In this document: one piece after another, positions 56,601 to 64,000 of the stretch
How positions within the stretch are numbered: the stretch's first letter is position 1
Layout of the letters: every line of letters starts with the position of its first letter
Assembly (NCBI RefSeq): GCF_000971335.1
Contig: NZ_JZJL01000015.1
Span: 1 to 64,000, forward strand
Length of the DNA stretch: 64,000 nucleotides
Source: Chromobacterium vaccinii
Lineage (GTDB): Bacteria > Pseudomonadota > Gammaproteobacteria > Burkholderiales > Chromobacteriaceae
Reading direction: 5' to 3'
Notes under the pieces: generated by a model
What the model was told of the DNA's origin: nothing
Databases searched by the model: none
Seen by the model: the letters and a program-made list of their open reading frames with translations, nothing else
Program-made: the position numbers and the translations under genes

Positions 56601-59600
56601 TCCGCAGGCCGGTACGCTGGCCGAGTTCTGGGACAATCTGCGCGAGGGCCGCGACTGCGTGACCGAGATGCCGGCAGAGCGGCTGGCCCTGCGCGCCAGC
56701 CGCGTTTTCAACCGCGCCTACCACGGCGGCTTCATCGACGGCATCGACCGTTTCGATTCGCTGTTCTTCAACATTTCGCCGCGCGAAGCAGAAATGCTGG
56801 ATCCTCAGGAACGGTTGTTCCTGGAGGTGGCCTGGGAGGCGGTGGAAGACGCCGGCTATTATCCGGAAATCCTCGGCGGGCCGGACGGCGGCCGCAAAGT
56901 GGGCGTCTTCGTCGGCGCGGTGTGGGCGATGTACCAGGTGGCCGGCGTGGAAGCCAAGCTGGCCGGCGCCGAGGTCCACCCCAATTCCTTCCAGTGGAGC
57001 ATTGCCAACCGCGTGTCCTACTGGATGAACCTGAACGGGCCCAGCCTGTCGGTGGACACCGCCTGCTCGTCCAGCCTGACCGCCCTGCATCTGGCTTGCG
57101 AGGCGATACGCAACGGCGATTGCGCCAGCGCCATCGTCGGCGGCGTCAATTTGGATGCGCACCAGCACAAATTCGACATCAACCAGGCCGGCGGCGCCTT
57201 GTCCCCCGACGGCGTATGCCGCACCTTCGGCGCCGGAGCCAACGGCTATGTGGCCGGCGAAGGGGTGGGCGCGCTGTTGCTCAAACCGCTGGATCAGGCA
57301 TTGCTTGACCGCGATCAGGTCTACGGCGTGATCCGCGCCTCCGCCGTCAACCACGGCGGGCGCTCCGGCGGCTACACCGTGCCGAATCCCAAGGCTCAGG
57401 GCGAATTGATCGCCGAGGCGCTGAGCCGCGCGCGCGTCGACGCATCCTCCATCGGCTACATCGAGGCGCACGGCACCGGCACGGAACTGGGCGATCCGGT
57501 GGAGATCGCCGGCCTCGGCCATGCCTTCGCCGGCCAGGCGGCCCAGAGCTGCGCGATAGGTTCGGTGAAAACCAATATCGGCCATCTGGAGGCCGCCGCG
57601 GGCGTGGCGGGCGTCAGCAAGGCGCTGCTGCAGATCAAGCACCGCCAGCTCGCGCCGTCGCTGCACGCCGAGACGCTGAACGCGCACATCGATTTCGCCG
57701 CGTCGCCATTCCAGGTGCAGCGCGAGCTGGCGCCGTGGCTGCCCAAAGACGGCGCGCCGCTGCGCGCCGGGGTCAGCTCCTTCGGCGCGGGCGGCGCCAA
57801 CGCCCACGTGGTGCTGGAGCAGTATCCCGATGAGCCGACGCGGCCGGAAAGCGCCGGCCTGAGGGTATTCCCTCTGTCTGCCCGCAGCGAGGAACAGCTG
57901 CGGCAGATGGCCGGGCGGCTGGCCGCGCACCTGCGCCGCGGCGATGCCGGGCTCAACCTGTCCGACATCGCCTACACGCTGCAGCGCGGCCGCAAATCCT
58001 TCGATCATCGGCTGGCGGTGCTGGCTGACAGCGCGGCGTCTCTGGCGGACAAGCTGGAGGCTTTCACCTCCGGGCGAGCCGACCCGGACGCGCTGAGCGG
58101 CAACGCGCGCAGCGCCGAGGGCGTCGCTCGCCTGTTGAGCCGAAGGGAGACCGAGCAGCTGGTGGGCCTGCTGTCCGCAAGCCGGGACCCGCGCAAACTG
58201 GCGCAATTGTGGCTGGAGGGCCTGCTGCCGGATTGCCGCGGCATCGAAAGCGAGGGCCGCCGGGTGTCGCTGCCGACCTATCCTTTCGCCGACAAGCGGC
58301 ACTGGATTTCCCGCGACAAATCCGCGGCGGCCGGCGCGCCGCAAGCCGCGCTGCATCCGCTGCTGGACAGCAACGAGTCCACCTTCGAGCGCCAGCTCTT
58401 CCGCAAGACCTTCCGCGCCGGCGAGTACTTCCTCGCCGACCACGTGGTGTCCGGCATTCCCACCTTGCCCGGCACCGCTTATCTGGAGCTGGCGCGCAAA
58501 GCCGGCGAATTGGCCGCGGGCCGTCCGGTGGCGCGGCTGCGCAACGTCACCTGGGTCAGCCCGCTGGCATTGGAAGACGGCGGCAGCCGCGAGGCTTTCG
58601 TCGAGTTGAAGCCTGACGGCGAGGCGGTGGCCTTCGAAGTGCGCGGCGGCGAGTCGCGCCAGCTGCATGCCCAGGGCCGCTTGTTCTACGCCGACGGCGG
58701 CGACGCGCCCGAGGAAAGGATAGATCTAGACGCCATCCGCGCCCGCTGCGGCCGGACGCTGGCCGCCGGCGAGGTGTACGCGGCTTTCGCCGCCGCCGGC
58801 ATGGCCTACGGCCCCGGCTTCCGCGTGCTTTCCGAGGTGCGCTGCGGCGACAGCGAGGCGCTGGGCCGCTTGGAGCTGCCCGCAGTCTGCGCCGCCGACT
58901 TCGACAGCCTGCCGCTGCATCCCAGCTTGCTGGACGCGGCGATGCAGGCCGGCGTGGCGGCCTTGCTGGGCGCATCCGGAGAGGCGAGGGTGCCGTACTC
59001 GTTGGGCGAGGTGGAGATGCGCCGCCCGCTGTCGCGCGTTTGCTACAGCCACGTGGTTTACGGCAGCCGCGGCGCGTCAGGCGTCGCGCGCGACGAGGTG
59101 GCCATCGTCGACGAGGATGGCCGCGTGCTGGTGCGCATCCATGAAACCGTCGGCGTGCCCTTGGCCAGTGTGCACGACAAACCCGTCGTCCGGGCCGCGC
59201 CGGCCGAAGCGTTCGAGATGCTGCATTACGGCTGCGAGTGGCAGGCCGCACCGCTGGACGCGGAGCGCGCGGATGCCGTCCCCGGCCGGCTGGTGCTGTT
59301 CGACACCGATCGGGCGCTGTTCGAGGCATGCATCCGCCGCGGACTGAATGCCGCGCTGGTTCTGCGCGCCGACCGCTACGCCGAAGCCGGGGATCATGTC
59401 TACGAGGTGGATGCGTCCCGGCCGCAGGACATTGCCCGCGCGTTGGCCGCGCTGGCGGAGGCCGGCTGGCCTTTGGAAAGGATTTGCTACGCTTGGCCGG
59501 CGGGAGAGGCTGGCGATGAAGCCGGGTTGCGGCAGGCCCTGGACCGCGGCGTGGGCGGCATGCTGTGGCTGTGCCAGGCGCTGATCGAGCGCAAGCCCGC

Positions 59601-62600
59601 CGCCGCGCAACTGCTGTATCTGCATAAGGGCGATGGAACGCAGCCGCACAATGAGGGGATTCATGGCTTCGCCCGTTCGCTGGAGCTGGAAAACCCCAAG
59701 TTGTCCTGCAAGACGCTGCAATTGCCGGACGCGTTCGACGCCGACGAAACGTTAGCGGCGGCGATGGCGGAATTCAGCGCCGCCACGGCGGCGGACAAGG
59801 CCGTGCGTTACGCCGGCGGCGGCCGGCAGGCGCGCGTTCTGCGCCGCTTGTCGCTGGATGCGGCGGATGCCGGCCGTCCGGCATTGCGGCAGGGCGGCTC
59901 CTATCTGATCACCGGCGGCGCCGGCGGGCTGGGTCTGATCTTCGCCGGACATCTGGCGGAGCGCTGCCGCGCCAGGCTGACGCTGACAGGCCGTTCCGCG
60001 CCGACTCCAGAGTTGGAAGCCATGCTGGAAGCGCTGCGCGCCAAGGGGGGCGAGGCGTCATATCTGCAGGCCGATGTGGCGACCGAGGATGGCGCGCGCG
60101 CGGCGGTGGAGGCTGCCCGGGCCCGATTCGGCCGGCTGGACGGCATCCTGCACGGCGCGGGGGTGCTGCGTGATTCGCTGATGCGCAAGAAAACGCGGGA
60201 AGACATGGACGCGGTGCTCGCGCCCAAGGTTCTGGGCGCCTTCCATCTGGACCGCGCCGTCGGCGACGGCGAGCTGGACTTCTTCGCGATGTTCTCTTCG
60301 CTGGCGGCGATAGGCGGCAACGCCGGCCAGTGCGATTACGCGTTCGCCAACCACTATCTGGATGCCTTCGCCGCCTGGCGCGACGCGCAGCGGCAAGCCG
60401 GCCGGCGGCAGGGGCGCAGCCTGAGCCTGAATTGGCCGTTGTGGGCCGAGGGCGGCATGCGGCTGGACGAGCAGACCGAGAAAATGTTCCGCCACAACCT
60501 GGGCATGGAGCCGCTGGCGACTCAGGATGGCCTGGCGGCTTTCGAGACGGCGCTGGCGTCGCCGCGCCATCAGGTCGCGGTGGTCAGCGGCGTGCGCGAC
60601 AAGCTGGAAAAGGCCTGGGGCCTGTCGCCGCGGGCGGCGGCGCCGACCCAGGCCGGCGGGGCGGATACGGGAGGCGGCGCGCTGCGGGCGGCGGTCGCTG
60701 AGAAACTGAAGTCGATCGTGACCGGGCTGTTGAAGCTGGGCGACGACGACTATTCGACCGACGCCATGCTGCTGGACCTGGGGTTCGACTCCATCGGCCT
60801 GACCGCTTTCGCCAACGCGCTCAACGAGGCGTATGGACTGGAAGTCAACCCGGTGCTGTTCTTCGAGCATCCGACGCCGGCCGGAGTGGCGGACGCGCTG
60901 TGCGGCGAACACGCCGCCGCCGCGCGCCGCATACACGGCGGCGCGGCGGCGGCCTCGCAGCCCGTCGCGGCCAAGCCTGCGGCGTTGCTCAGCGGCATCG
61001 ACAAAGGCTGGCGCGCGCCCGCCGCGGACAGACCTGCCGGCGGCAACCGTTTCGCCCGGCAACCCATCGCCATTGTCGGCATCGCCGGGGTGATGCCGCA
61101 GTCGGAAAACCTGCAAGCCTTTTGGGACAGCCTCAGTCGAGAGCGCAACCTGGTCACGGAAATCCCGCGCGACCGCTGGATCTGGGAACACGTGCACGGC
61201 GAGCCGGTCAAGGACGCCAACAAGTCCTACTCGCGCTGGGGCGGCTTCATGAAAGAAGTGGACAAGTTCGATCCGCTGTTCTTCGGCATCACCCCGCGCG
61301 AAGCCGAGATGATGGACCCGCAGCAGCGCTTGCTGATCCAGACCGTGTGGGCGGCGGTAGAGGATGCCGGCCACAAGATGTCCGATCTGTCCGGCACCCG
61401 CACCGGCCTGTTCGTCGGCGCCTCCTCGCAGGATTACGTGGATGTGCTGGCCGACAGCGGCGCTTCGCTGGACGGCTATTCGGCCTCCGGCAATTCCCAT
61501 TCCATCCTGGCCAACCGCATCTCCTTCCTGTTCAACCTGCGCGGACCGAGCGCGCCGTTGGACACCGCCTGCTCCAGTTCGCTGGTGGCCTTGCACCGGG
61601 CGATCGAGTCCATCCACACCGGCAGCAGCGAGATGGCCATCGTCGCGGGCGTGCAGGTGATGCTGACGCCCACCGCCCATATCTCGCTGAGCGCAGCCGG
61701 CATGCTGAGTCCGGAGGGCAAGTGCAAGACTTTCGACAAGTCCGCCGACGGCTATGTGCGCGGCGAGGGCGTGGGCGCGATGCTGATCAAGCCGCTGGAC
61801 AAGGCGCTGGCCGACGGCGACCCGATCTACGCGGTGGTCAGATCCACATCGGAAAACCACGGCGGCCGCGTCAGCAATCTGACCGCGCCCAACCCCAAGG
61901 CGCAGATCGAACTGCTGACTGACGCCTACGATCAGGCCGGCATCGATCCCGCCACCGTCGGCTATATCGAATGCCACGGCACCGGCACCAGCCTGGGCGA
62001 TCCCATAGAGATCCAGGCGCTGAAGAAATCCTTCGCCGATCTGTACGCGAAACACGGCCGCGCGGCGCCGGCCGCGCCGCACTGCGGCTTGAGCTCGGTG
62101 AAAACCAATATCGGCCACCTGGAGCCGGCGGCCGGCATGGCCGGCATGCTCAAAGCGCTGCTGGCGATGCGCAACCGGCAAATACCGGCGCTGCTGCATT
62201 TCGACGCGCTCAATCCCTACATCGATCTGGCCGGCAGCCCGTTCTACATCGTCGACAAGACCACGCCTTGGGCCGCGCCGCGGAATGCAAGCGGCGAGGC
62301 GCTGCCGCGGCGGGCCGGTGTCAGCGCCTTTGGCTGGGGGGGCGCCAATGCCCACGTGGTGCTTGAGGAGCACGTCCCGTCAGCTCGCCGTCCGGCGGCG
62401 GCGGGCCCGCAGTTGCTGGTGCTGTCGGCCAAGAACGATGAGCGGCTGCGCGCCAGCGCGGCGAATCTGGCCGTCTACCTGCGCCGGCATGATGTCGATT
62501 TGGCCGATCTGGCCTACACGCTGCAATTGGGCCGCGAAGAAATGGACGAACGGCTGGCGCTGGCCGCCTCGACCCGCGAGGAGTGGATCGCCGGCCTGGA

Positions 62601-64000
62601 GGCGTATGCGGGAGGGCGGGAGGCCGATGGCCTGCTGAGCGGCCGCGCGGCGCGCAAGCTGGCCGAAGAGGATGCGCTGCGTCCCGGCGGCGGCGACGAC
62701 TTGCGCCGCCTGGCCGAAGCCTGGGTGGCGGGCCGCCGCGTCGAGTGGGCGGGACTGCATGCCGGCGCGGATCGCCGCCGGCTGAATCTGCCTGGCTATC
62801 CGTTCGCCCGAGAGCGCTATTGGATAGAGCCTGCCCCGCTCGAGCGCGGCGCGCCGGTATCGGTATTGCGCGGGGCGCAGGTGGGGCGCGTGCTGGCGCG
62901 TCCCGCATGGACGCCGCTTGCCGCGGCCGCCCGAAAGGCCGCGGGCGATTTCAGCCGCCGCGAGCTGCTGTTGTGCGGCCTGCCCGCGATCCATGCCGCC
63001 AGCCTGGCCGGCAAATTGGGTTGCGACGACGCTTCGCACGCGGCGATGCCGTCCGACGCCGGCTTGGCCGAGCGCTACCGCGCAGTCGCCGTGGATTGCT
63101 TCGAAAGGCTGCAGCGCCTGCTGCGAGCCAAACCGGCTGGGCGGATTCTGTTCCAGATCGTTGTCGCGGAAAGCGGAGACGGCGCGTTGCTGGCCGGCTT
63201 GGAAGGCCTGGTCCGCAGCGCCCGGCTGGAACATGGCGGCCTGGCGGCGCAACTGGTGCTGTTGGGCGATGCCTGCTCCGAGGCCGTTTTGGTCGAGAGG
63301 CTGAAGTTGGCGGCCGCCGCGCCGGACGAAGCCGTGCTGCGGTTCGCCGGCCGCGAGGCCGGCGTCAAGCGCTGGCATGAGGCGGATGCGCCCAAGCAGG
63401 CCGCGCCGGCCTTGCGCGCCGGCGGCGTCTACCTGATCACCGGCGGTTTGGGCGGACTGGGGCGCATCTTCGCCCGCGACATCCTGGCGCGGGCCGTTGA
63501 CGCCATCGTGGTGCTGACCGGCCGCGGCGGCGAGGATGGAGAGAGGTTGGCCGAGCTGAAACGCCTGGCCGCGGAGGCTTCCGTCCCGCCGGCTCGCCTG
63601 GCCTACCTGCGGATGGACCCGGCGGATCCTGCCCAGGTCGAGGCCGCCATCGCTGAAACGCTGAACCGTTTCGGCGCGCTCAATGGCGTGATCCACAGCG
63701 CAGGCATGACCCGGGACGGGCTGATCGCCGGCAAAACCCGAGCGGATTTCGAGCGGGTGCTGGCGCCCAAGGTGGACGGCGCGGCGAACCTGGATGCCGC
63801 GACCAGCGAGCTGGATCTGGATTTTCTGGCGCTGTTCTCGTCGGCCAGCGCCGTTTTCGGCAACGCCGGCCAGGCCGACTACGCGGCGGCCAACGGTTTC
63901 CTCAATCAATTCGCCCATTGGCGCAACGGACAAGCGGCGGCCGGGCTGCGCAGCGGGCTGACGCTGTCGATCAACTGGCCGCTGTGGGAAGAGGGCGGCA
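53650..64000 (+). CDS. Trans-AT polyketide synthase with ACP, MprF-like and tryptophanase-like N-terminal domains (3' truncated)
   Basis: One frame stays open for 3450 codons and runs off the window. Domain order: ACP1 (Ser51 in LGLDSF); a GNAT-like domain resembling the MprF C-terminus, about 165-445; a beta-eliminating-lyase domain about 518-915 (Lys750, Asp707); KS1 974-1395 (Cys1139, His1274, His1312); DH about 1569-1840 (HVVSGIPTLP His1598, Asp1762); KR1 (TGGAGGLG 2088, Tyr2230); ACP2 (Ser2381); KS2 2472-2905 (Cys2641, His2776, His2823); KR2 (TGGLGGLG 3264, Tyr3411). No acyltransferase follows either KS, only the usual post-KS linker ending LPTYPFA, so malonyl units are loaded in trans. 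The start has GGGGTG nine bases upstream. The final product is unknown. Confidence 0.93.
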   Translation, partial: MAEIEKFNNEHLQELAQSYLQAAIAESAEAAAGSSASFDIAAPFGELGLDSFRILKVIKRLECDFGTLPKTLLFEHFNIELLAAYFVSRHAAALAEKCGASVAAQPAAASAFPTASAAAPAMPADSIRMLEKNLSAHPELQARMEKLFAEHKNEGSVSRGTRNIAPNLFIGAARRGYFHYGRYKELVMAYAYTGPAEHFADLAAEFHRYCESRGYQLNMLTDAPVETVGETAFSSTPFGVVQRVLDIGSFTLEGGAMRRLRYQVSKFEKAGEGRTVEYRCGTDAKVDGEIAAVIDRWCEAKPMVNPLIRIVREEILAGRLDAQHRLFLTYLDGALQNVILISAMSAAEHKGYLMDLEFYPKDMPLGGLEFAIVNIIGALAQEGCDMLSLGGTYGCRLEGSGNADPEVDRILDDLHRQGIFNDEGNLQFKNKFRPENRTIYLSRPADSGRADNVIDIILMIADPERAQTPDDENHNLSASGASEAMAQPVIAMDPPAIRPAATEAEVAAGTAPQGAARLDGERVRALEACGFNPHNLAAAQVEFDLRTDSWAQLETPAVSRRIDYLRAKLQQPANIEAELKRLLGFEYCLPAESGRAAESLLCKAWPKRGRVLENLLFPSGLFHQIDQGYEPCELPHPAALQPDADEPFKGNLDWDALRAQTADHAGDIAFVCVEVCNNACGGQPAALSHLKKVKELLSAHGIALVIDATRVLENALLLIRRETGQTGRDVWELAREILDCADIVTASLAKDFGVNRGGVVAVRDAGLFRRLQEQQRRDGGGLDVLDKKLVGHALAESDWASAQAARRVESSEKLWQALKNAGAPIMSPAGGHCVVVDVARMPEFSGFAHPLPSFLAWLYLSTGIRAGAHSAGMRQNGPLGGMVRLAVPLGLKAAEIDELAARLAQAFRERANIPEVEPVGGKQAAAGDMHAEHGLIRYHRLRPGAESAASAPEARAEASSAMASAPVATRAAGDIAVVGMAGRYPQAGTLAEFWDNLREGRDCVTEMPAERLALRASRVFNRAYHGGFIDGIDRFDSLFFNISPREAEMLDPQERLFLEVAWEAVEDAGYYPEILGGPDGGRKVGVFVGAVWAMYQVAGVEAKLAGAEVHPNSFQWSIANRVSYWMNLNGPSLSVDTACSSSLTALHLACEAIRNGDCASAIVGGVNLDAHQHKFDINQAGGALSPDGVCRTFGAGANGYVAGEGVGALLLKPLDQALLDRDQVYGVIRASAVNHGGRSGGYTVPNPKAQGELIAEALSRARVDASSIGYIEAHGTGTELGDPVEIAGLGHAFAGQAAQSCAIGSVKTNIGHLEAAAGVAGVSKALLQIKHRQLAPSLHAETLNAHIDFAASPFQVQRELAPWLPKDGAPLRAGVSSFGAGGANAHVVLEQYPDEPTRPESAGLRVFPLSARSEEQLRQMAGRLAAHLRRGDAGLNLSDIAYTLQRGRKSFDHRLAVLADSAASLADKLEAFTSGRADPDALSGNARSAEGVARLLSRRETEQLVGLLSASRDPRKLAQLWLEGLLPDCRGIESEGRRVSLPTYPFADKRHWISRDKSAAAGAPQAALHPLLDSNESTFERQLFRKTFRAGEYFLADHVVSGIPTLPGTAYLELARKAGELAAGRPVARLRNVTWVSPLALEDGGSREAFVELKPDGEAVAFEVRGGESRQLHAQGRLFYADGGDAPEERIDLDAIRARCGRTLAAGEVYAAFAAAGMAYGPGFRVLSEVRCGDSEALGRLELPAVCAADFDSLPLHPSLLDAAMQAGVAALLGASGEARVPYSLGEVEMRRPLSRVCYSHVVYGSRGASGVARDEVAIVDEDGRVLVRIHETVGVPLASVHDKPVVRAAPAEAFEMLHYGCEWQAAPLDAERADAVPGRLVLFDTDRALFEACIRRGLNAALVLRADRYAEAGDHVYEVDASRPQDIARALAALAEAGWPLERICYAWPAGEAGDEAGLRQALDRGVGGMLWLCQALIERKPAAAQLLYLHKGDGTQPHNEGIHGFARSLELENPKLSCKTLQLPDAFDADETLAAAMAEFSAATAADKAVRYAGGGRQARVLRRLSLDAADAGRPALRQGGSYLITGGAGGLGLIFAGHLAERCRARLTLTGRSAPTPELEAMLEALRAKGGEASYLQADVATEDGARAAVEAARARFGRLDGILHGAGVLRDSLMRKKTREDMDAVLAPKVLGAFHLDRAVGDGELDFFAMFSSLAAIGGNAGQCDYAFANHYLDAFAAWRDAQRQAGRRQGRSLSLNWPLWAEGGMRLDEQTEKMFRHNLGMEPLATQDGLAAFETALASPRHQVAVVSGVRDKLEKAWGLSPRAAAPTQAGGADTGGGALRAAVAEKLKSIVTGLLKLGDDDYSTDAMLLDLGFDSIGLTAFANALNEAYGLEVNPVLFFEHPTPAGVADALCGEHAAAARRIHGGAAAASQPVAAKPAALLSGIDKGWRAPAADRPAGGNRFARQPIAIVGIAGVMPQSENLQAFWDSLSRERNLVTEIPRDRWIWEHVHGEPVKDANKSYSRWGGFMKEVDKFDPLFFGITPREAEMMDPQQRLLIQTVWAAVEDAGHKMSDLSGTRTGLFVGASSQDYVDVLADSGASLDGYSASGNSHSILANRISFLFNLRGPSAPLDTACSSSLVALHRAIESIHTGSSEMAIVAGVQVMLTPTAHISLSAAGMLSPEGKCKTFDKSADGYVRGEGVGAMLIKPLDKALADGDPIYAVVRSTSENHGGRVSNLTAPNPKAQIELLTDAYDQAGIDPATVGYIECHGTGTSLGDPIEIQALKKSFADLYAKHGRAAPAAPHCGLSSVKTNIGHLEPAAGMAGMLKALLAMRNRQIPALLHFDALNPYIDLAGSPFYIVDKTTPWAAPRNASGEALPRRAGVSAFGWGGANAHVVLEEHVPSARRPAAAGPQLLVLSAKNDERLRASAANLAVYLRRHDVDLADLAYTLQLGREEMDERLALAASTREEWIAGLEAYAGGREADGLLSGRAARKLAEEDALRPGGGDDLRRLAEAWVAGRRVEWAGLHAGADRRRLNLPGYPFARERYWIEPAPLERGAPVSVLRGAQVGRVLARPAWTPLAAAARKAAGDFSRRELLLCGLPAIHAASLAGKLGCDDASHAAMPSDAGLAERYRAVAVDCFERLQRLLRAKPAGRILFQIVVAESGDGALLAGLEGLVRSARLEHGGLAAQLVLLGDACSEAVLVERLKLAAAAPDEAVLRFAGREAGVKRWHEADAPKQAAPALRAGGVYLITGGLGGLGRIFARDILARAVDAIVVLTGRGGEDGERLAELKRLAAEASVPPARLAYLRMDPADPAQVEAAIAETLNRFGALNGVIHSAGMTRDGLIAGKTRADFERVLAPKVDGAANLDAATSELDLDFLALFSSASAVFGNAGQADYAAANGFLNQFAHWRNGQAAAGLRSGLTLSINWPLWEEGG

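Noticed and set aside
57820-58350. Possible acyltransferase domain after KS1
   Set aside because: No GHSxG motif; the stretch is the usual post-KS linker of trans-AT synthases, ending in LPTYPFA before the DH domain.
56524-58668. Long minus-strand ORFs within the PKS (also at 53758-55557, 60058-62373, 62380-63933)
   Set aside because: All share the PKS codon register and are antisense shadows of high-GC third positions.

Overview
The window reads as one contig from a GC-rich betaproteobacterium. The Gcr-type membrane protein, the HilA/CilA-like regulator, the RpfE-like gene next to recJ and the overall gene style fit Chromobacterium or a close relative (Neisseriales). The genus is an inference from gene content; no rRNA or other marker gene is present.

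Region 1 (1 to about 17.2 kb) starts with the 3' end of an IS3-family transposase. It continues as a dense stress-response island: a small glycine-rich membrane protein, three BON-domain proteins, two CsbD-like proteins, an SRPBCC protein, a VIT-family metal transporter, a DUF1269-type membrane protein, a peroxidase-type alpha/beta hydrolase, a PRC-barrel protein, an HPII-type catalase, an lmo0937-type mini membrane protein, CbpA with CbpM, an Nramp transporter and a universal stress protein. The gaps hold two families of dispersed repeats and a remnant of a dihydrolipoamide dehydrogenase gene.

Region 2 (17.3 to about 40.7 kb) looks mostly like core genome. It holds an aldehyde dehydrogenase / Tat-secreted subunit / GMC oxidoreductase operon, a Gcr-like membrane protein, two TetR-controlled units (thioesterase plus crotonase; DUF418), an orphan branched-chain amino-acid binding lipoprotein, hemH, ftsK, anmK with an M23 peptidase, an RpfE-like gene, recJ, an AAA ATPase gene with an in-frame amber codon, rmuC and ddl.

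Region 3 (40.8 to 47.2 kb) has lower GC and virulence-type content. It encodes a small protein whose Cys-His-Asp spacing resembles the Shigella effector IpaJ, a CaCA-family exchanger, a long AraC-type regulator and a full-length HilA-like type III secretion regulator. No secretion-apparatus genes are in view.

Region 4 (47.3 to 64 kb) has an RND efflux operon (outer-membrane factor, adaptor, pump) transcribed leftward, divergent from a giant trans-AT polyketide synthase gene that runs off the right edge. The synthase is unusual: it begins ACP, then an MprF-type GNAT-like domain, then a tryptophanase/tyrosine-phenol-lyase-like PLP domain, before two ordinary modules (KS-DH-KR-ACP and KS-KR...). 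This is the best candidate for an undescribed system. The pump is a natural candidate exporter for its product.
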